Of a DNA stretch of 64,000 bases, positions 23,725 to 33,117 are shown piece by piece (within the stretch, counting starts at the first letter, position 1; each line of letters begins with the position of its first letter). The notes under the pieces are model-generated. The model had not been told where the DNA came from and ran no database searches. It saw nothing but the letters and a program-made list of their open reading frames with translations. The stretch is from Yoonia ponticola (GTDB lineage Bacteria; Pseudomonadota; Alphaproteobacteria; Rhodobacterales; Rhodobacteraceae). The DNA lies in assembly GCF_014199395.1 (NCBI RefSeq), contig NZ_JACIJM010000005.1, positions 1-64,000 on the forward strand. Reading direction: 5' to 3'. The position numbers and the translations under genes are program-made.

Positions 23725-24984
23725 TTATCTAAAGAGCGACAAGATCGTTTGAGGTGCTTCATTCGCAATCGACAAGGACTGCACAGCTAGCTGCTGCTGG
23801 ACCTGAAGCGCTTGCAGGCGAGCCGAAGTTTCTTCCATGTCAGCATCGACCAGCGCTCCGATTCCGGATTCTAAGCTATCTGAAAGTGAAGACACAAATT
23901 CGCTCTGGATTTCGATGCGCCCTTCGGTTGAACCGAACTGAGCTGCAGCATCAATTGAGGTTTGGATCAAGCTTTCAAATGCGGCGAGTGATGCCTTCGC
24001 ACCGTCAAGCGTAGACACGTCGATTGTATCAAGTAACTCAAGCCCGCCACCCGGTACACCAAAGCTGGCAGTTACACCCGCAGCAGTGATGGCCGTCGTC
24101 GTGTTGTTGGTCATCGTAATTACAGCGCCTTCGCGCGAAAATTCGATGTCGATACCGTCAGATTTCGCCTGGAAGGATGCGCGGGCTTCTAACGCTTTGG
24201 CGATGTCAGTGGCAGTATCACCGTCACGTGCTACGTACTCTACGTCCTCTGTTGTACCAAGCGACGCTGACGTTAGCCGATAACTGTCACCAGCAAGTAC
24301 GGCGTTATTACCGCGTGCGACGGTTGGGTCGCCGGCAATCGTAATCGTTGCTGTCCCGCCGCTGACTGCTGCTGCGCCTGAAACTGCCATAGCCGACGCA
24401 GTTAGGATCGCGCCGGAACCAAATGTTAGTGCTTGGGTCCCAAGATCAGCCTTCTGAGCGCCAATGGTTGAAGATACGACGCTGCCATCTGAAGCGCGAT
24501 CGAGAGACGAAAGGATATTGACTTGTGAGCCACCAACGTTTTTGAGCGAGGTAGCAAGATCGGTACCCGCGTCTTTATTCCCAAGTAGGTTGAGACCATT
24601 GAACTGCGCAGCACCCGTAATCGATGTAATTTGATCGCGTAGCGAAACGAGGTCTGTTTGCAATTTGTCGCCATCAAAGTTTTCTTCGTTCGCCGAAATA
24701 ACTTTGCTTTTGATATCGTTCAACAAATCGGTGATTTTTTCAGCACCGTTACGCGCGACGGCTACGGTTGATTGACCAAGTGAAAGGCTTTCTGAAATTG
24801 CTTTGAAACCTTTTACGTCAGATTCCATCACTTTCGAAATAGCCCAAACCGCAGAGTTATCTTTTGCGCTGGCAATCGATTTGCCGGTCGAGATCGCAGA
24901 TTGGGTACCGGAAAGGTTGCTGTTAACAGCCTTCAATGTTTGAAGGGCAACCATCGCACTGTTGTTTGTCAAGATACTGGACAT
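23725..24984 (-). CDS. Flagellin
   Basis: A 419-residue secreted filament subunit. The N-terminal helical domain opens SSILTNNSAMVALQTLKAVN and contains GLNLLGNKDA-type turns; the C-terminal domain ends QSLSIANEAPQTILSLFR, the polymerisation end of flagellins. A variable Ala/Thr-rich middle part lies between. The ATG at 24984 behind AAAGGACC is preferred to an in-frame ATG 33 bases upstream, because MSSIL is the usual opening. Regulation by FlaF and FlbT is expected from the adjacent genes. It is the only flagellin gene in the window. Confidence 0.95.
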   Translation of the reverse strand: MSSILTNNSAMVALQTLKAVNSNLSGTQSAISTGKSIASAKDNSAVWAISKVMESDVKGFKAISESLSLGQSTVAVARNGAEKITDLLNDIKSKVISANEENFDGDKLQTDLVSLRDQITSITGAAQFNGLNLLGNKDAGTDLATSLKNVGGSQVNILSSLDRASDGSVVSSTIGAQKADLGTQALTFGSGAILTASAMAVSGAAAVSGGTATITIAGDPTVARGNNAVLAGDSYRLTSASLGTTEDVEYVARDGDTATDIAKALEARASFQAKSDGIDIEFSREGAVITMTNNTTTAITAAGVTASFGVPGGGLELLDTIDVSTLDGAKASLAAFESLIQTSIDAAAQFGSTEGRIEIQSEFVSSLSDSLESGIGALVDADMEETSARLQALQVQQQLAVQSLSIANEAPQTILSLFR

Positions 24985-25040
24985 ATTTTGGGTCCTTTGT
25001 TCGCGCATTTTGCGCATGATTTCAGGATTTCGACCCTATC

Positions 25041-25048
25041 GGATCGGC
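25041..25048 (-). promoter_or_regulatory. Possible sigma-28-type -10 element of the flagellin gene
   Basis: On the minus strand GCCGATCC lies 57 bases upstream of the flagellin ATG and resembles the sigma-28 -10 element GCCGATAA. A matching TAAA -35 at the normal distance is not clear, so the assignment is weak. Confidence 0.3.
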
Positions 25049-25181
25049 TTGTACGCCGTTCTGACGATTTCAATTTCGCAATTTGCGGTTTGTCCGTTCT
25101 GGATGTAATTCTTATGCACGTTACTTGTTGAACAATTCCTTAACATCAAAGCAAACAATCGCTTCAATTTTATGAAACGCT

Positions 25182-25523
25182 TCAATACTTTTCGGAATTA
25201 AGCGCCGGACGATTGTCAAATGTCTCCATGGCGCCTGACTTGTTATATATAGTAACTTTTGAAGCGTCATTTTTGGACCCAATAATATGGGACCTTGCGG
25301 ATTTGACACCGGAAATTACCGCATTCATTATCGCTTGGTTTCGGCTGACCTCTTTCGAAATGATGATAAGGTCAGTATCAGATAGACGGATAGACCGTAG
25401 TTTCAGAAATTCCGACTCCTTTGTTTTTGCTATCTGGTTGAGGCCTTCAAAATCGCCTCTCAAAGCAGCTTCGCGTTCGATCAAGAGCGCATTAAGTATT
25501 TTTTTTGTCGTTGTTTTACTCAT
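25182..25523 (-). CDS. FlgN-like flagellar export chaperone
   Basis: A 113-residue, strongly helical, charged protein (LLIEREAALRGDFEGLNQI) with the size and layout of FlgN-type chaperones, which deliver hook-filament junction proteins to the export gate. Its start overlaps the end of the FlgJ-like gene, matching the flgJ-flgN pairing seen in related flagellar clusters. Sequence similarity is only general, so the family assignment is moderate. Confidence 0.6.
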   Translation of the reverse strand: MSKTTTKKILNALLIEREAALRGDFEGLNQIAKTKESEFLKLRSIRLSDTDLIIISKEVSRNQAIMNAVISGVKSARSHIIGSKNDASKVTIYNKSGAMETFDNRPALNSEKY

Positions 25524-25806
25524 CTTGTCTTGCCTTCATTGCTTCGAAGATTGATTCGGCTAGGCCTACTCCGCCACTTCGCGCTAATTCGAGTGCTTGT
25601 GCGTCGCGTGAAAATGACCCAAATTGTTCTTCTCCCGCTCCACCGCCAAAATCGCCACGAGATTCGCCGACCCCTGCAGATTTGAGCATTTCAGATAAAA
25701 AAGTTGCCTCGAGTTTGATAGCCGCCTCTTTTAGCGCTCGATTACTATCATCTTGCGGCGTTGCTTGCGGGCCTTGCTGCAAATGCGGGTTTAATCCGGT
25801 GAGCAT
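25516..25806 (-). CDS. flgJ: FlgJ-like rod-binding protein (rod domain only)
   Basis: A 96-residue protein matching only the N-terminal rod-binding domain of FlgJ (AAIKLEATFLSEMLKSAGVG and the closing ELARSGGVGLAESIFEAM). It lacks the muramidase domain found in enteric FlgJ, as is usual in alphaproteobacteria. The ATG at 25806, behind a perfect AAGGAG, is chosen over one 57 bases upstream. It is divergent from fliK and coupled to the FlgN-like gene. It would cap rod assembly in the periplasm. Confidence 0.85.
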   Translation of the reverse strand: MLTGLNPHLQQGPQATPQDDSNRALKEAAIKLEATFLSEMLKSAGVGESRGDFGGGAGEEQFGSFSRDAQALELARSGGVGLAESIFEAMKARQDE

Positions 25807-25900
25807 ACGATTCTCCTTTTCTGCGTCAGTTATCTGCGACGGCGGTAAAGAATTAGTAATCATCCGCTGTCATATTCGTCGAAACAGGATCGGAGCATCG

Positions 25901-27367
25901 ATGGTGGAAATTCCAATTTTAGCGACGACAGGCAAGCCCGCGCGGCAGGATGTAAACCTGGCCGGTTCAACAGGTCTGGCTGAAGGTGAAGGCGTGGCAA
26001 ACCTATTCGAACGTCTGGTTTCTACGTCCTCGGCTGATCGGGTGATGTGGCTTGACGAAACGTCTGCGCCAGAAGACGAGATGTTGATTACATTGGATTC
26101 CGAACCCGCATCCGCACCCGAACTTGAGGAGATTGAAACAGTTGCTGTGCAGCAGTTGGATTTGGTGAAAATCGAACAAAACTTGCCCGCGCCGAGGCTC
26201 GCACCAGTAAGCACGACCGACGTGGAAATCACGAATAAATCGTCGCCGTCTTCTGTGACGCCTTCAGTTATCGGTGTTGAACCCCACTCCCCCACGGAAG
26301 CACTGAGATTTGTAGTTCCGCCGCAATCAAATAATCGGATAGATGTCGACCGACGCCCGTCTGAGTCCTCTTTGATTTCTAACGAATCGCGGCTTGCAGT
26401 GGCGCAGAAAACCCCAACCGCGTTGCCTCAACCTCAACCTCAACCTGAACCTCAACCTCAAGCGGTAACATTTCCCGTCAATCGGCCGACTATTCAAACC
26501 ACAGAAACCATCGCTTTAGCATCCTCAAATTTACCCGGTAAAACGGCCGATTTAATTGCAAGAATTGCGACACCACCTCAGTCGACGTCGAATACGCAAC
26601 CGTTGTTTGTGATGCCTGCTCAGACGTCGTCCACGCAACATGTGGATACTGTAAGCGCACTGCAACTGAAAACCAGTTCACCTAAAATTCCAATACAGGA
26701 CGATGAAACACCACGCCCCGTAAAATTCGCTCGTGTCGACTTGCCTCGTGAAACGGTTACTCCGGCGCACATAACGACAACGCCAGTTACCCAAAGTTCG
26801 GGGGTCGTATCGACACAGATTGCAGGCGGGTTACAGCCGCCGCTGACACCACCACAATCGGGGTCTCGCCGTGAAGGAAAAGAATTGTTGGAGTTTGCCG
26901 TGGCAGGCGAACCTAGCACACGACAATCCGTATCGACGACTAGTCCCGTTCAGATAACACCTTCGCACGTTCAAAGCGAAGCGCGTCAGATCGCCCAACA
27001 ACTTGCGGTACAATTTTCGAAGCAAAGCGATGGCACAACAGTCATTCGTCTCAATCCAGAAGGACTTGGGCATGTTCGTATGACATTGGGTACGACGGAC
27101 GGCGTAATGACGATGATCGTGGTCGCCGAACGTCCAGAAACCGCTGACATTATGCGCCGCAACATGAATGAGCTCGCGCAGGAATTTCAGTCACTTGGCT
27201 ACGATAGCCTAAATTTTGAATTTGGTGGCAGTGCAACACCTGAACAGGACGCGGCGAATGTTTCAGGTACGCGCGCAGAAGGTGAATTTGAAGACCCCGA
27301 ACAACCAGATCACAGGCAAAACGCCCCACAAGATACGGCGATTGGCCGTCTTAACCTAAGGCTTTGA
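25901..27367 (+). CDS. fliK: Flagellar hook-length control protein FliK
   Basis: A 488-residue protein. Most of it is a Pro/Thr/Ser-rich, disordered ruler (residues about 1-350), including a PQPQPQPEPQPQ tract encoded by six tandem CCTCAA-type hexamers at 26426-26461. The compact C-terminal domain (about 360-450) has the FliK core TVIRLNPEGLGHVRMTLGT and switches export from hook to filament. The ATG at 25901 behind GGAG is chosen because the longer open frame overlaps the divergent flgJ gene. It is followed after seven bases by flgD. Confidence 0.88.
   Translation: MVEIPILATTGKPARQDVNLAGSTGLAEGEGVANLFERLVSTSSADRVMWLDETSAPEDEMLITLDSEPASAPELEEIETVAVQQLDLVKIEQNLPAPRLAPVSTTDVEITNKSSPSSVTPSVIGVEPHSPTEALRFVVPPQSNNRIDVDRRPSESSLISNESRLAVAQKTPTALPQPQPQPEPQPQAVTFPVNRPTIQTTETIALASSNLPGKTADLIARIATPPQSTSNTQPLFVMPAQTSSTQHVDTVSALQLKTSSPKIPIQDDETPRPVKFARVDLPRETVTPAHITTTPVTQSSGVVSTQIAGGLQPPLTPPQSGSRREGKELLEFAVAGEPSTRQSVSTTSPVQITPSHVQSEARQIAQQLAVQFSKQSDGTTVIRLNPEGLGHVRMTLGTTDGVMTMIVVAERPETADIMRRNMNELAQEFQSLGYDSLNFEFGGSATPEQDAANVSGTRAEGEFEDPEQPDHRQNAPQDTAIGRLNLRL
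26426..26461 (+). repeat. Six tandem hexanucleotides inside fliK
   Basis: The unit CCTCAA occurs six times in a row, one copy being CCTGAA. It encodes alternating Pro-Gln (one Glu). Copy-number change would lengthen or shorten the FliK ruler by two residues per unit without shifting the frame. Confidence 0.9.
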
Positions 27368-27374
27368 GGATTAA

Positions 27375-28046
27375 ATGGAAATTTCAACTACACAAGTCAA
27401 TGCAACAACCCAGTCCAGTATTTTGCCTACCGCAACTGCAGGAAGCGAAATCAGTTCTGATTTCGAAACCTTCCTAAAAATGCTCACGGTGCAAATGCAG
27501 AACCAAGACCCGTTAAATCCGGTCGACTCATCAGATTATGCCGTGCAATTGGCGACGTTTTCGAACGTTGAGCAGCAGGTTAAAACCAATGATCTGCTTA
27601 AAGAGTTGAAGTCTCAGCTTGGGCTCACCGGTATAGCTCAGATGGCTGATTGGGTGGGAAAGCAAGCGCGTGCAGTTGCGCCTGCCCAATTTGATGGTTC
27701 GCCGATTACATTGCTGCCGTCGCCAGCGCCGACGGCCACCGAGATCGACATCGTCGTGCATGATTCGGCGGGATACGAGGTGACGCGCTTTACGGCGCCC
27801 GCAAAAAGCGATGCAATCGAATGGGCTGGCGTCACGAACGATGGATTTCCGTTTCCGACGGGACAGTATACATTCGAGGTTGAAAGTTACGATGGCGACA
27901 CGTTGCTCGCAACGACGCAGGCCGCCGTCTATGGGACTGTTCGTGAAGTCCAGAAAAATGCCGATGGCGACACGCATGTGGTCTTTGAAGGAGGCACGGT
28001 AGTACCTGCAAGCGACGTGTCAGCGATCCGAGAGGCACACAGTTAG
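27375..28046 (+). CDS. flgD: Flagellar hook assembly protein FlgD
   Basis: A 223-residue scaffold that caps the growing hook. The N-terminal family block is clear: FETFLKMLTVQMQNQDPLNP, followed by ATFSNVEQQVKTND. The C-terminal half is the FlgD tudor/Ig-like part with VHDSAGYEVTRFTAP. It forms a two-gene unit with fliK. Its stop codon overlaps the stop of the convergent ubiB gene, so no separate terminator exists between them. Confidence 0.95.
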   Translation: MEISTTQVNATTQSSILPTATAGSEISSDFETFLKMLTVQMQNQDPLNPVDSSDYAVQLATFSNVEQQVKTNDLLKELKSQLGLTGIAQMADWVGKQARAVAPAQFDGSPITLLPSPAPTATEIDIVVHDSAGYEVTRFTAPAKSDAIEWAGVTNDGFPFPTGQYTFEVESYDGDTLLATTQAAVYGTVREVQKNADGDTHVVFEGGTVVPASDVSAIREAHS

Positions 28047-29572
28047 ATCGAACTTACGATCCACACCGCGAGCCCCATAATCGCAGCACCGGATACCATC
28101 CAAACCGCTGGTCCGAGCTTGATCTTTTGGTCGTCGTCCTGCGCAGGCTTCGATTGCCGAATTATTGCGGCCTCGGCCATCGCGGGCAGGCGTGATCCGT
28201 ATCGGGACAGGACTACGGCCGTTTTCACTAGATCTTGCATAATGGCTTTGGGGCCAATGCTATCTTTTATGTACGCTTCTACAATGGGGCGTGCATCCTC
28301 CCAAATATTCATTTTGGGGTTCATGGATCGCGCGACGCCTTCGACAACAACCATAGTGCGTTGAAGGTGAATCAGCTCTGTACGCGTCTCCATCCCGAAT
28401 CGTTCGGTTACTTCGAACAGGTAGGACAGCAAGCGGGCCATCGAGATGCGCGTCGCATCCATTCCAAAGATGGGTTCGCCTACAGCACGCAGTGCCCGCG
28501 CGAATTCATCGACATCGCGGTTTGCAGGAACATAACCTGCCTCAAAATGAACTTCGGCAACGCGTTTGTAATCGCGGCGGATGAACCCGTAGAGAATCTC
28601 GGCGTAGACACGTCGCGTGTATTCATCAATGCGCCCCATGATCCCGAAATCATATGCGATGATATCGCCATTCGCCCCGATTTTCAGGTTCCCTTGGTGC
28701 ATATCACCGTGGAAATATCCGTCGCGTAAGGCGTGGTTCAGAAACATTTGTAAGACGCGCGTTGATAATTCTTCGCGGTTATGTCCTGCGGCATCGATGG
28801 CGTCGTTGTCGCCAGCGTTCACGCCTTCGGCCCAGTCTAGCGTCATGACACGCCGAGCAGACAGGTGCCATCTGACGCGAGGCACCGCAAACCCTGCATC
28901 TTCAGCAGTATTATCCGCGAATTCCGATGCCGCAGATGATTCGAGGCGCAAGTCCAGCTCGCCAGACACGACACCTTCGAAATGCGTGATGACCTCCATC
29001 GGGCGCAATCGACGTGATGATGGCGACAGAAATTCGATCGCGCGCGCCGCGAAATAGAATGCATCGATATCTTTGCGGAATGCTTTTTCGATGCCGGGAC
29101 GCAGAACCTTTACGGCGACCGCTTCACCTGTATCGGCCAAGTGTGCTTTGTGAACTTGGGCCAAGGACGCAGCCGCAACGGGTTCCGAAAATGACGAGAA
29201 CAATTGTTCGACGGTCTGCCCGATTTCCCGTTCAATTTCGTCTTTTGCTTCTTGCATCGAAAACGGCGGTAGCTTGTCTTGTAGGACGCGCAACTGGATC
29301 GCCATATCGTTGCCGACAACATCAGGACGGGTCGATAGGATCTGACCGAACTTGATGTAGGCTGGGCCCAAAGCGGTCAATGCACGCGGTACGGGTGGGG
29401 TGTTCACGTCACCTTTGTAGCCAAGCCATTGAAACGGCCAAACAATTGCTCTGAAAACGCCCTTGACTAATGGCGGTGCTTCGAGTGCTTCGAGCACGAC
29501 GTTCATGGCGCCGGTACGTTCGAATGTCGCACCAGTTCGGATCAAGCGGATGATATTGTGAGGGCCGCGCAT
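28043..29572 (-). CDS. ubiB: Ubiquinone biosynthesis kinase-like protein UbiB
   Basis: A 509-residue atypical kinase/ATPase needed for ubiquinone assembly. The KxGQ motif is AYIKFGQILS (about residue 71), the Ala-rich nucleotide loop is VAAASLAQVHKAHL, and the catalytic/metal motifs are HGDMHQGNLKIG and IIAYDFGIMG. A hydrophobic C-terminal stretch anchors it to the membrane. It directly follows ubiE, one base apart, as in many Rhodobacteraceae. Confidence 0.95.
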   Translation of the reverse strand: MRGPHNIIRLIRTGATFERTGAMNVVLEALEAPPLVKGVFRAIVWPFQWLGYKGDVNTPPVPRALTALGPAYIKFGQILSTRPDVVGNDMAIQLRVLQDKLPPFSMQEAKDEIEREIGQTVEQLFSSFSEPVAAASLAQVHKAHLADTGEAVAVKVLRPGIEKAFRKDIDAFYFAARAIEFLSPSSRRLRPMEVITHFEGVVSGELDLRLESSAASEFADNTAEDAGFAVPRVRWHLSARRVMTLDWAEGVNAGDNDAIDAAGHNREELSTRVLQMFLNHALRDGYFHGDMHQGNLKIGANGDIIAYDFGIMGRIDEYTRRVYAEILYGFIRRDYKRVAEVHFEAGYVPANRDVDEFARALRAVGEPIFGMDATRISMARLLSYLFEVTERFGMETRTELIHLQRTMVVVEGVARSMNPKMNIWEDARPIVEAYIKDSIGPKAIMQDLVKTAVVLSRYGSRLPAMAEAAIIRQSKPAQDDDQKIKLGPAVWMVSGAAIMGLAVWIVSSI

Positions 29573-29573
29573 C

Positions 29574-30320
29574 TTAGAGTTTCCAACCAGAATGAAGGGC
29601 TGCGACGCCCAAGGTCATGTTGCGATATTTCGCGTTCTCAAAGCCAGCCGTTTTGACCATTTCCAAAAAGGTTTCCTGATCGGGAAAGTTGCGGATCGAT
29701 TCGACGAGGTATTGATAGCTCTCGCTGTCATTCGCGATCAACTTGCCCATGCGCGGGATCACGTTGAACGAATACGCATCGTATGCCGCCTGCATCATTT
29801 TGTTCGGTAATTGCGAAAACTCTAGAACCATCAATCGACCGCCCGGACGCAGCACGCGGTAGGCTTCGTTTAATGCTTCTTGGGGGCGGGTGACGTTACG
29901 AATGCCAAAGGAAATCGTGTAAACGTCGAAGGTGTTGTCCTCGAACGGTAGCGCCATCGCGTCGCCGACAACCCAATCGAGGTTTGCGGACATGTCTTCG
30001 GCTTCGGCGCGCTTGCGGCCTTCGACCAACATTGGCTCGGTTAAATCAAGCACAGTTGCGTGGCCAGAGCCCGCGCGTTTCAGAAAACGGAACGAAATAT
30101 CGCCCGTTCCGCCCGCCACGTCCAACAGTTTCTGACCGGGGCGTGGGGCTAACCAATCCATCATCGCATCTTTCCAAATGCGGTGGATGCCGACTGACAT
30201 TACGTCGTTCATGACGTCATATTTAGAGGCGACCGAAGAAAATACGCCCTGCACGCGGCCCGCTTTTTCGTCTTCGCGAACCGTTTCGAACCCAAAATGC
30301 GTTGTTTTGTCGTCAGTCAT
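29574..30320 (-). CDS. ubiE: Ubiquinone/menaquinone methyltransferase UbiE
   Basis: A 248-residue SAM-dependent C-methyltransferase. The SAM-binding motif is [16 protein letters not shown] and the UbiE signature is [18 protein letters not shown]; a second conserved block is [20 protein letters not shown]. The start at 30320 ([11 protein letters not shown]) matches family N-termini; an open frame to 30407 would overlap the divergent mutM gene. It is divergent from mutM with an 85-base shared promoter region and is cotranscribed with ubiB. Confidence 0.95.
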   Translation of the reverse strand: MTDDKTTHFGFETVREDEKAGRVQGVFSSVASKYDVMNDVMSVGIHRIWKDAMMDWLAPRPGQKLLDVAGGTGDISFRFLKRAGSGHATVLDLTEPMLVEGRKRAEAEDMSANLDWVVGDAMALPFEDNTFDVYTISFGIRNVTRPQEALNEAYRVLRPGGRLMVLEFSQLPNKMMQAAYDAYSFNVIPRMGKLIANDSESYQYLVESIRNFPDQETFLEMVKTAGFENAKYRNMTLGVAALHSGWKL

Positions 30321-30405
30321 GGGCTTGTCGTCCTCTGTGCTTCGCCCCAAGTATAGGACGCTCATCGCGGCATACACCGTCCGCACCCTATAAGGAAAGT
30401 ACGCC

Positions 30406-31257
30406 ATGCCCGAATTACCAGAGGTCGAGACAGTGCGTCGCGGTTTGGCGCCTGTTATGGAGGGCGCGGTGATCGCGCAAGCAGACGTAAATCGCCCTGA
30501 TTTGCGATGGCCGTTTCCTGAAAATATGGCCGGGCGCCTGACGAATCAAAAGGTGCTGGGGCTACGGCGTCGATCTAAATACATTCTCGTTGATCTTGAA
30601 GGCGGCGAAAGTCTGTTGATCCACCTTGGCATGTCGGGGCGGATGTTGATTTCCGGCCACAAAACAGGTGATTACCATCACGATCATCCTGTGCCAGCGA
30701 AACATGACCACGTCGTTTTACATCTGGATAGTGGTGTGCGGATCACGTTCAATGATGCGCGTCGCTTTGGGGCGATGGATTTACTGCCTACCGTGGGCCA
30801 AGAAGATCATTGGTTAATGCGCGATCTGGGGCCAGAGCCACTTGGGAATAACTTCGACGAAGCATACCTTGTTGAGCGTCTAAAGAATCGCAATACACCG
30901 ATCAAATCCGCCCTTTTGGATCAAAGGATCGTGTCTGGATTGGGTAATATTTACGTTTGCGAAGTGCTGTTTCGTGCTGGCATTCATCCCGCGTGTAAGG
31001 CGGGTCAGATCGCTGCTAAACGGGTTTCTGGCCTCGTGCCTATTATTCGTGCCGTTCTTGAAGAGGCCATCGCGGCGGGTGGATCATCCCTAAAAGACTA
31101 CCGTCAGGCGGACGGCGAATTGGGTTATTTTCAACATGGTTTTCAGGTATATGACCGTGAAGGAGACCCCTGCGTTAACCCTGATTGTACGGCCCAAATC
31201 ACCCGAATCGTGCAGTCGGGTCGTTCAAGCTTCTTTTGTCCGCAATGCCAAAGATAG
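30406..31257 (+). CDS. mutM: Formamidopyrimidine-DNA glycosylase MutM (Fpg)
   Basis: A 283-residue bifunctional glycosylase/lyase that removes 8-oxoguanine. It starts with the catalytic [13 protein letters not shown] (Pro2 and Glu3 are the active residues), has the helix-two-turn-helix ([17 protein letters not shown]) and ends with a four-cysteine zinc finger (CVNPDC ... CPQCQR). Length and motifs are normal. It is divergent from ubiE and followed by an enoyl-CoA hydratase gene. Confidence 0.96.
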   Translation: MPELPEVETVRRGLAPVMEGAVIAQADVNRPDLRWPFPENMAGRLTNQKVLGLRRRSKYILVDLEGGESLLIHLGMSGRMLISGHKTGDYHHDHPVPAKHDHVVLHLDSGVRITFNDARRFGAMDLLPTVGQEDHWLMRDLGPEPLGNNFDEAYLVERLKNRNTPIKSALLDQRIVSGLGNIYVCEVLFRAGIHPACKAGQIAAKRVSGLVPIIRAVLEEAIAAGGSSLKDYRQADGELGYFQHGFQVYDREGDPCVNPDCTAQITRIVQSGRSSFFCPQCQR

Positions 31258-31320
31258 CTTGATCCGTAGCAAATACTTCGCCAACAACAGGGGTCAGAGA
31301 AACAGCATGGATTGCTTTGC

Positions 31321-32097
31321 ATGGCTTATGAAACGATCAACGTTGATGTGACTGAAAATGTCGCCACCATCACGCTGGACCGCCCAGATGCGCTAAATGC
31401 GCTCAATCAAAAACTGCTCGGCGAAGTTTGCACCGCCTTGGAAGATGCTGATAGCAATGACAAAGTGCGCTGCATCATCATCACCGGGTCGAGCAAAGCT
31501 TTTGCTGCTGGCGCTGATATCACCGAGATGGCGAACCAGTCTTTCGTCGATATGTTCATGCGTGATTTCTTTACCGCTGAGACCAAACGTTTCAATAACA
31601 CGCGCAAACCGATTATCGCTGCCGTTGCTGGCTATGCGCTGGGTGGCGGGTGCGAATTGGCGATGATGTGCGACTTTATCATTGCTGGTGACAACGCCAA
31701 GTTTGGTCAGCCTGAAATTAACCTTGGTGTCATCGCTGGGATCGGCGGGACACAGCGTCTGACCCGTTTTGTCGGTAAATCCAAGGCGATGGATATGCAT
31801 CTGACTGGTCGCTTTATGGACGCCGAAGAGGCTGAACGCTCTGGTCTTGTGAGCCGCGTCGTTCCTGTCAAAAAGCTGATGGACGAAGCCCGCGCTGCCG
31901 CTGTGAAAATCGGTGAAAAGTCTCAGATCGCAACGATTGCGGCGAAAGACGCGGTTAATCGGTCTTACGAGACGACATTGGCCGAAGGCATTAACTATGA
32001 ACGTCGTTTGTTCCAGTCGCTTTTCGCAACTGAGGACCAATCCGAAGGCATGGCTGCATTCCAAGAAAAACGCGAAGCGCAGTTCCGCGACAAGTAA
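31321..32097 (+). CDS. Enoyl-CoA hydratase (crotonase family)
   Basis: A 258-residue crotonase-fold enzyme that hydrates 2-enoyl-CoA in beta-oxidation. The oxyanion-hole segments are [14 protein letters not shown] and [18 protein letters not shown], and the catalytic glutamates sit in ALGGGCELA and in [13 protein letters not shown]. The ATG at 31321 ([10 protein letters not shown]) is chosen; a TTG three codons upstream is possible. It lies between mutM and rpsT, a neighbourhood conserved across the family. Confidence 0.93.
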   Translation: MAYETINVDVTENVATITLDRPDALNALNQKLLGEVCTALEDADSNDKVRCIIITGSSKAFAAGADITEMANQSFVDMFMRDFFTAETKRFNNTRKPIIAAVAGYALGGGCELAMMCDFIIAGDNAKFGQPEINLGVIAGIGGTQRLTRFVGKSKAMDMHLTGRFMDAEEAERSGLVSRVVPVKKLMDEARAAAVKIGEKSQIATIAAKDAVNRSYETTLAEGINYERRLFQSLFATEDQSEGMAAFQEKREAQFRDK

Positions 32098-32272
32098 GAC
32101 TACTCGCGGCGTTTAGGGGTTCCTTTCTTGAAGGATTGGCTCTATATGCCGCTTTATAAATGCGTGTGAGGCCCGCTTGGCCAGAATCAGCCGGTTCTAA
32201 AACCCGGTCGGGCCGATTGCGCAGACGATATTCAATTGCCCGATCAATGGGCTTAGACATAAGGTACGCATC

Positions 32273-32536
32273 ATGGCGAATACTCCACAGGCTAAAAAAC
32301 GCGCACGTCAGAACGAAGCACGTTTTGCGATCAACAAAATGCGCCGTTCACGGATCCGCACAGAGCTGCGTAAAGTTGAAGAAGCAATCGCTTCTGGCGA
32401 CCAAGCAGCAGCAGCGGCAGCACTGAAGGCTGCACAGCCAGAATTGATGCGCGGCGTCACAAAAGGCGTTTTCCACAAAAACACAGTGGCACGCAAAATG
32501 TCCCGTCTGTCTTCCCGCGTGAAGTCACTCGCCTAA
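32273..32536 (+). CDS. rpsT: Ribosomal protein S20
   Basis: An 87-residue, Lys/Arg/Ala-rich protein that binds 16S rRNA. The opening [20 protein letters not shown] and the closing [19 protein letters not shown] are characteristic. Its 175-base upstream region may contain its own promoter (TATAAA near 32154), and a strong terminator follows. It lies upstream of dnaA as in many alphaproteobacteria. Confidence 0.97.
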   Translation: MANTPQAKKRARQNEARFAINKMRRSRIRTELRKVEEAIASGDQAAAAAALKAAQPELMRGVTKGVFHKNTVARKMSRLSSRVKSLA

Positions 32537-32600
32537 TAAGCGAGACGACGCCTTCGACGGCAGAATCGTTGTCGAAATGTCACCTGCAAGAGCTTATGAA

Positions 32601-32630
32601 AAGCGCGCCCAATGTGGCGCGCTTTTTCTT
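32601..32630 (+). terminator. Rho-independent terminator after rpsT
   Basis: AAGCGCGCC (32601-32609) pairs with GGCGCGCTT (32616-32624) around a six-base loop and runs into TTTTTCTTTT. It lies 65 bases after the rpsT stop. Confidence 0.93.
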
Positions 32631-33117
32631 TTCCAAGACGCAAATCTAAGCAATTCCAAGGGCTTTGCGCGGGCCGAGAGATTCTTTTCCACAAGGGTCA
32701 GAGTCAAGCGCGTTGTTCTGTTGATATGGCACCACTGCGGTTGGTAACTTATCCAAGCGACTCGGGTCGCATGGGGGATACGATGGAAGCCGGACGTTTG
32801 TTGCATTAAGAAATACTGCCAATTCGCAACACGACCGCTTCTCATACATCCAAGGTTAAGATGCTTAGGGCAAACTAAGCACCAATGTCAGGTTTGTGTC
32901 GACATGATGCCGTATGCGCGGCGCATGTTGTCCGTCCCCTATATTGTACTGTTTGTGGGTCTTACGCTTTTTGGGCGTGACTAAGATTTCACCGCAGAAT
33001 GCAGATGAAGAGGGCGCTTGTTCTGTGGCAAGCGACGCTTTTTTGTTTGTTTATAATGAGTAATTAATGCGGGCTGTGGGGCCCCGTGACGACAACGACA
33101 GTGGGACAACTGAATAG
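32631..33117. other. Long dnaA upstream region with degenerate DnaA-box-like sites and hairpins
   Basis: No gene is seen in about 490 bases. Two near-matches to the DnaA box TTATCCACA occur: TTTTCCACA (32685) and TTATCCAAG (32749). Inverted repeats: TGCTTAG-N6-CTAAGCA (32862-32881), ATGCGC-N1-GCGCAT (32914-32926), and CGCTTG-N8-CAAGCG followed by six T residues (33015-33044). An AT-rich stretch (33039-33068) precedes the dnaA start. It should hold the dnaA promoter; a replication origin is possible but not shown, as no perfect DnaA box is present. Confidence 0.5.
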
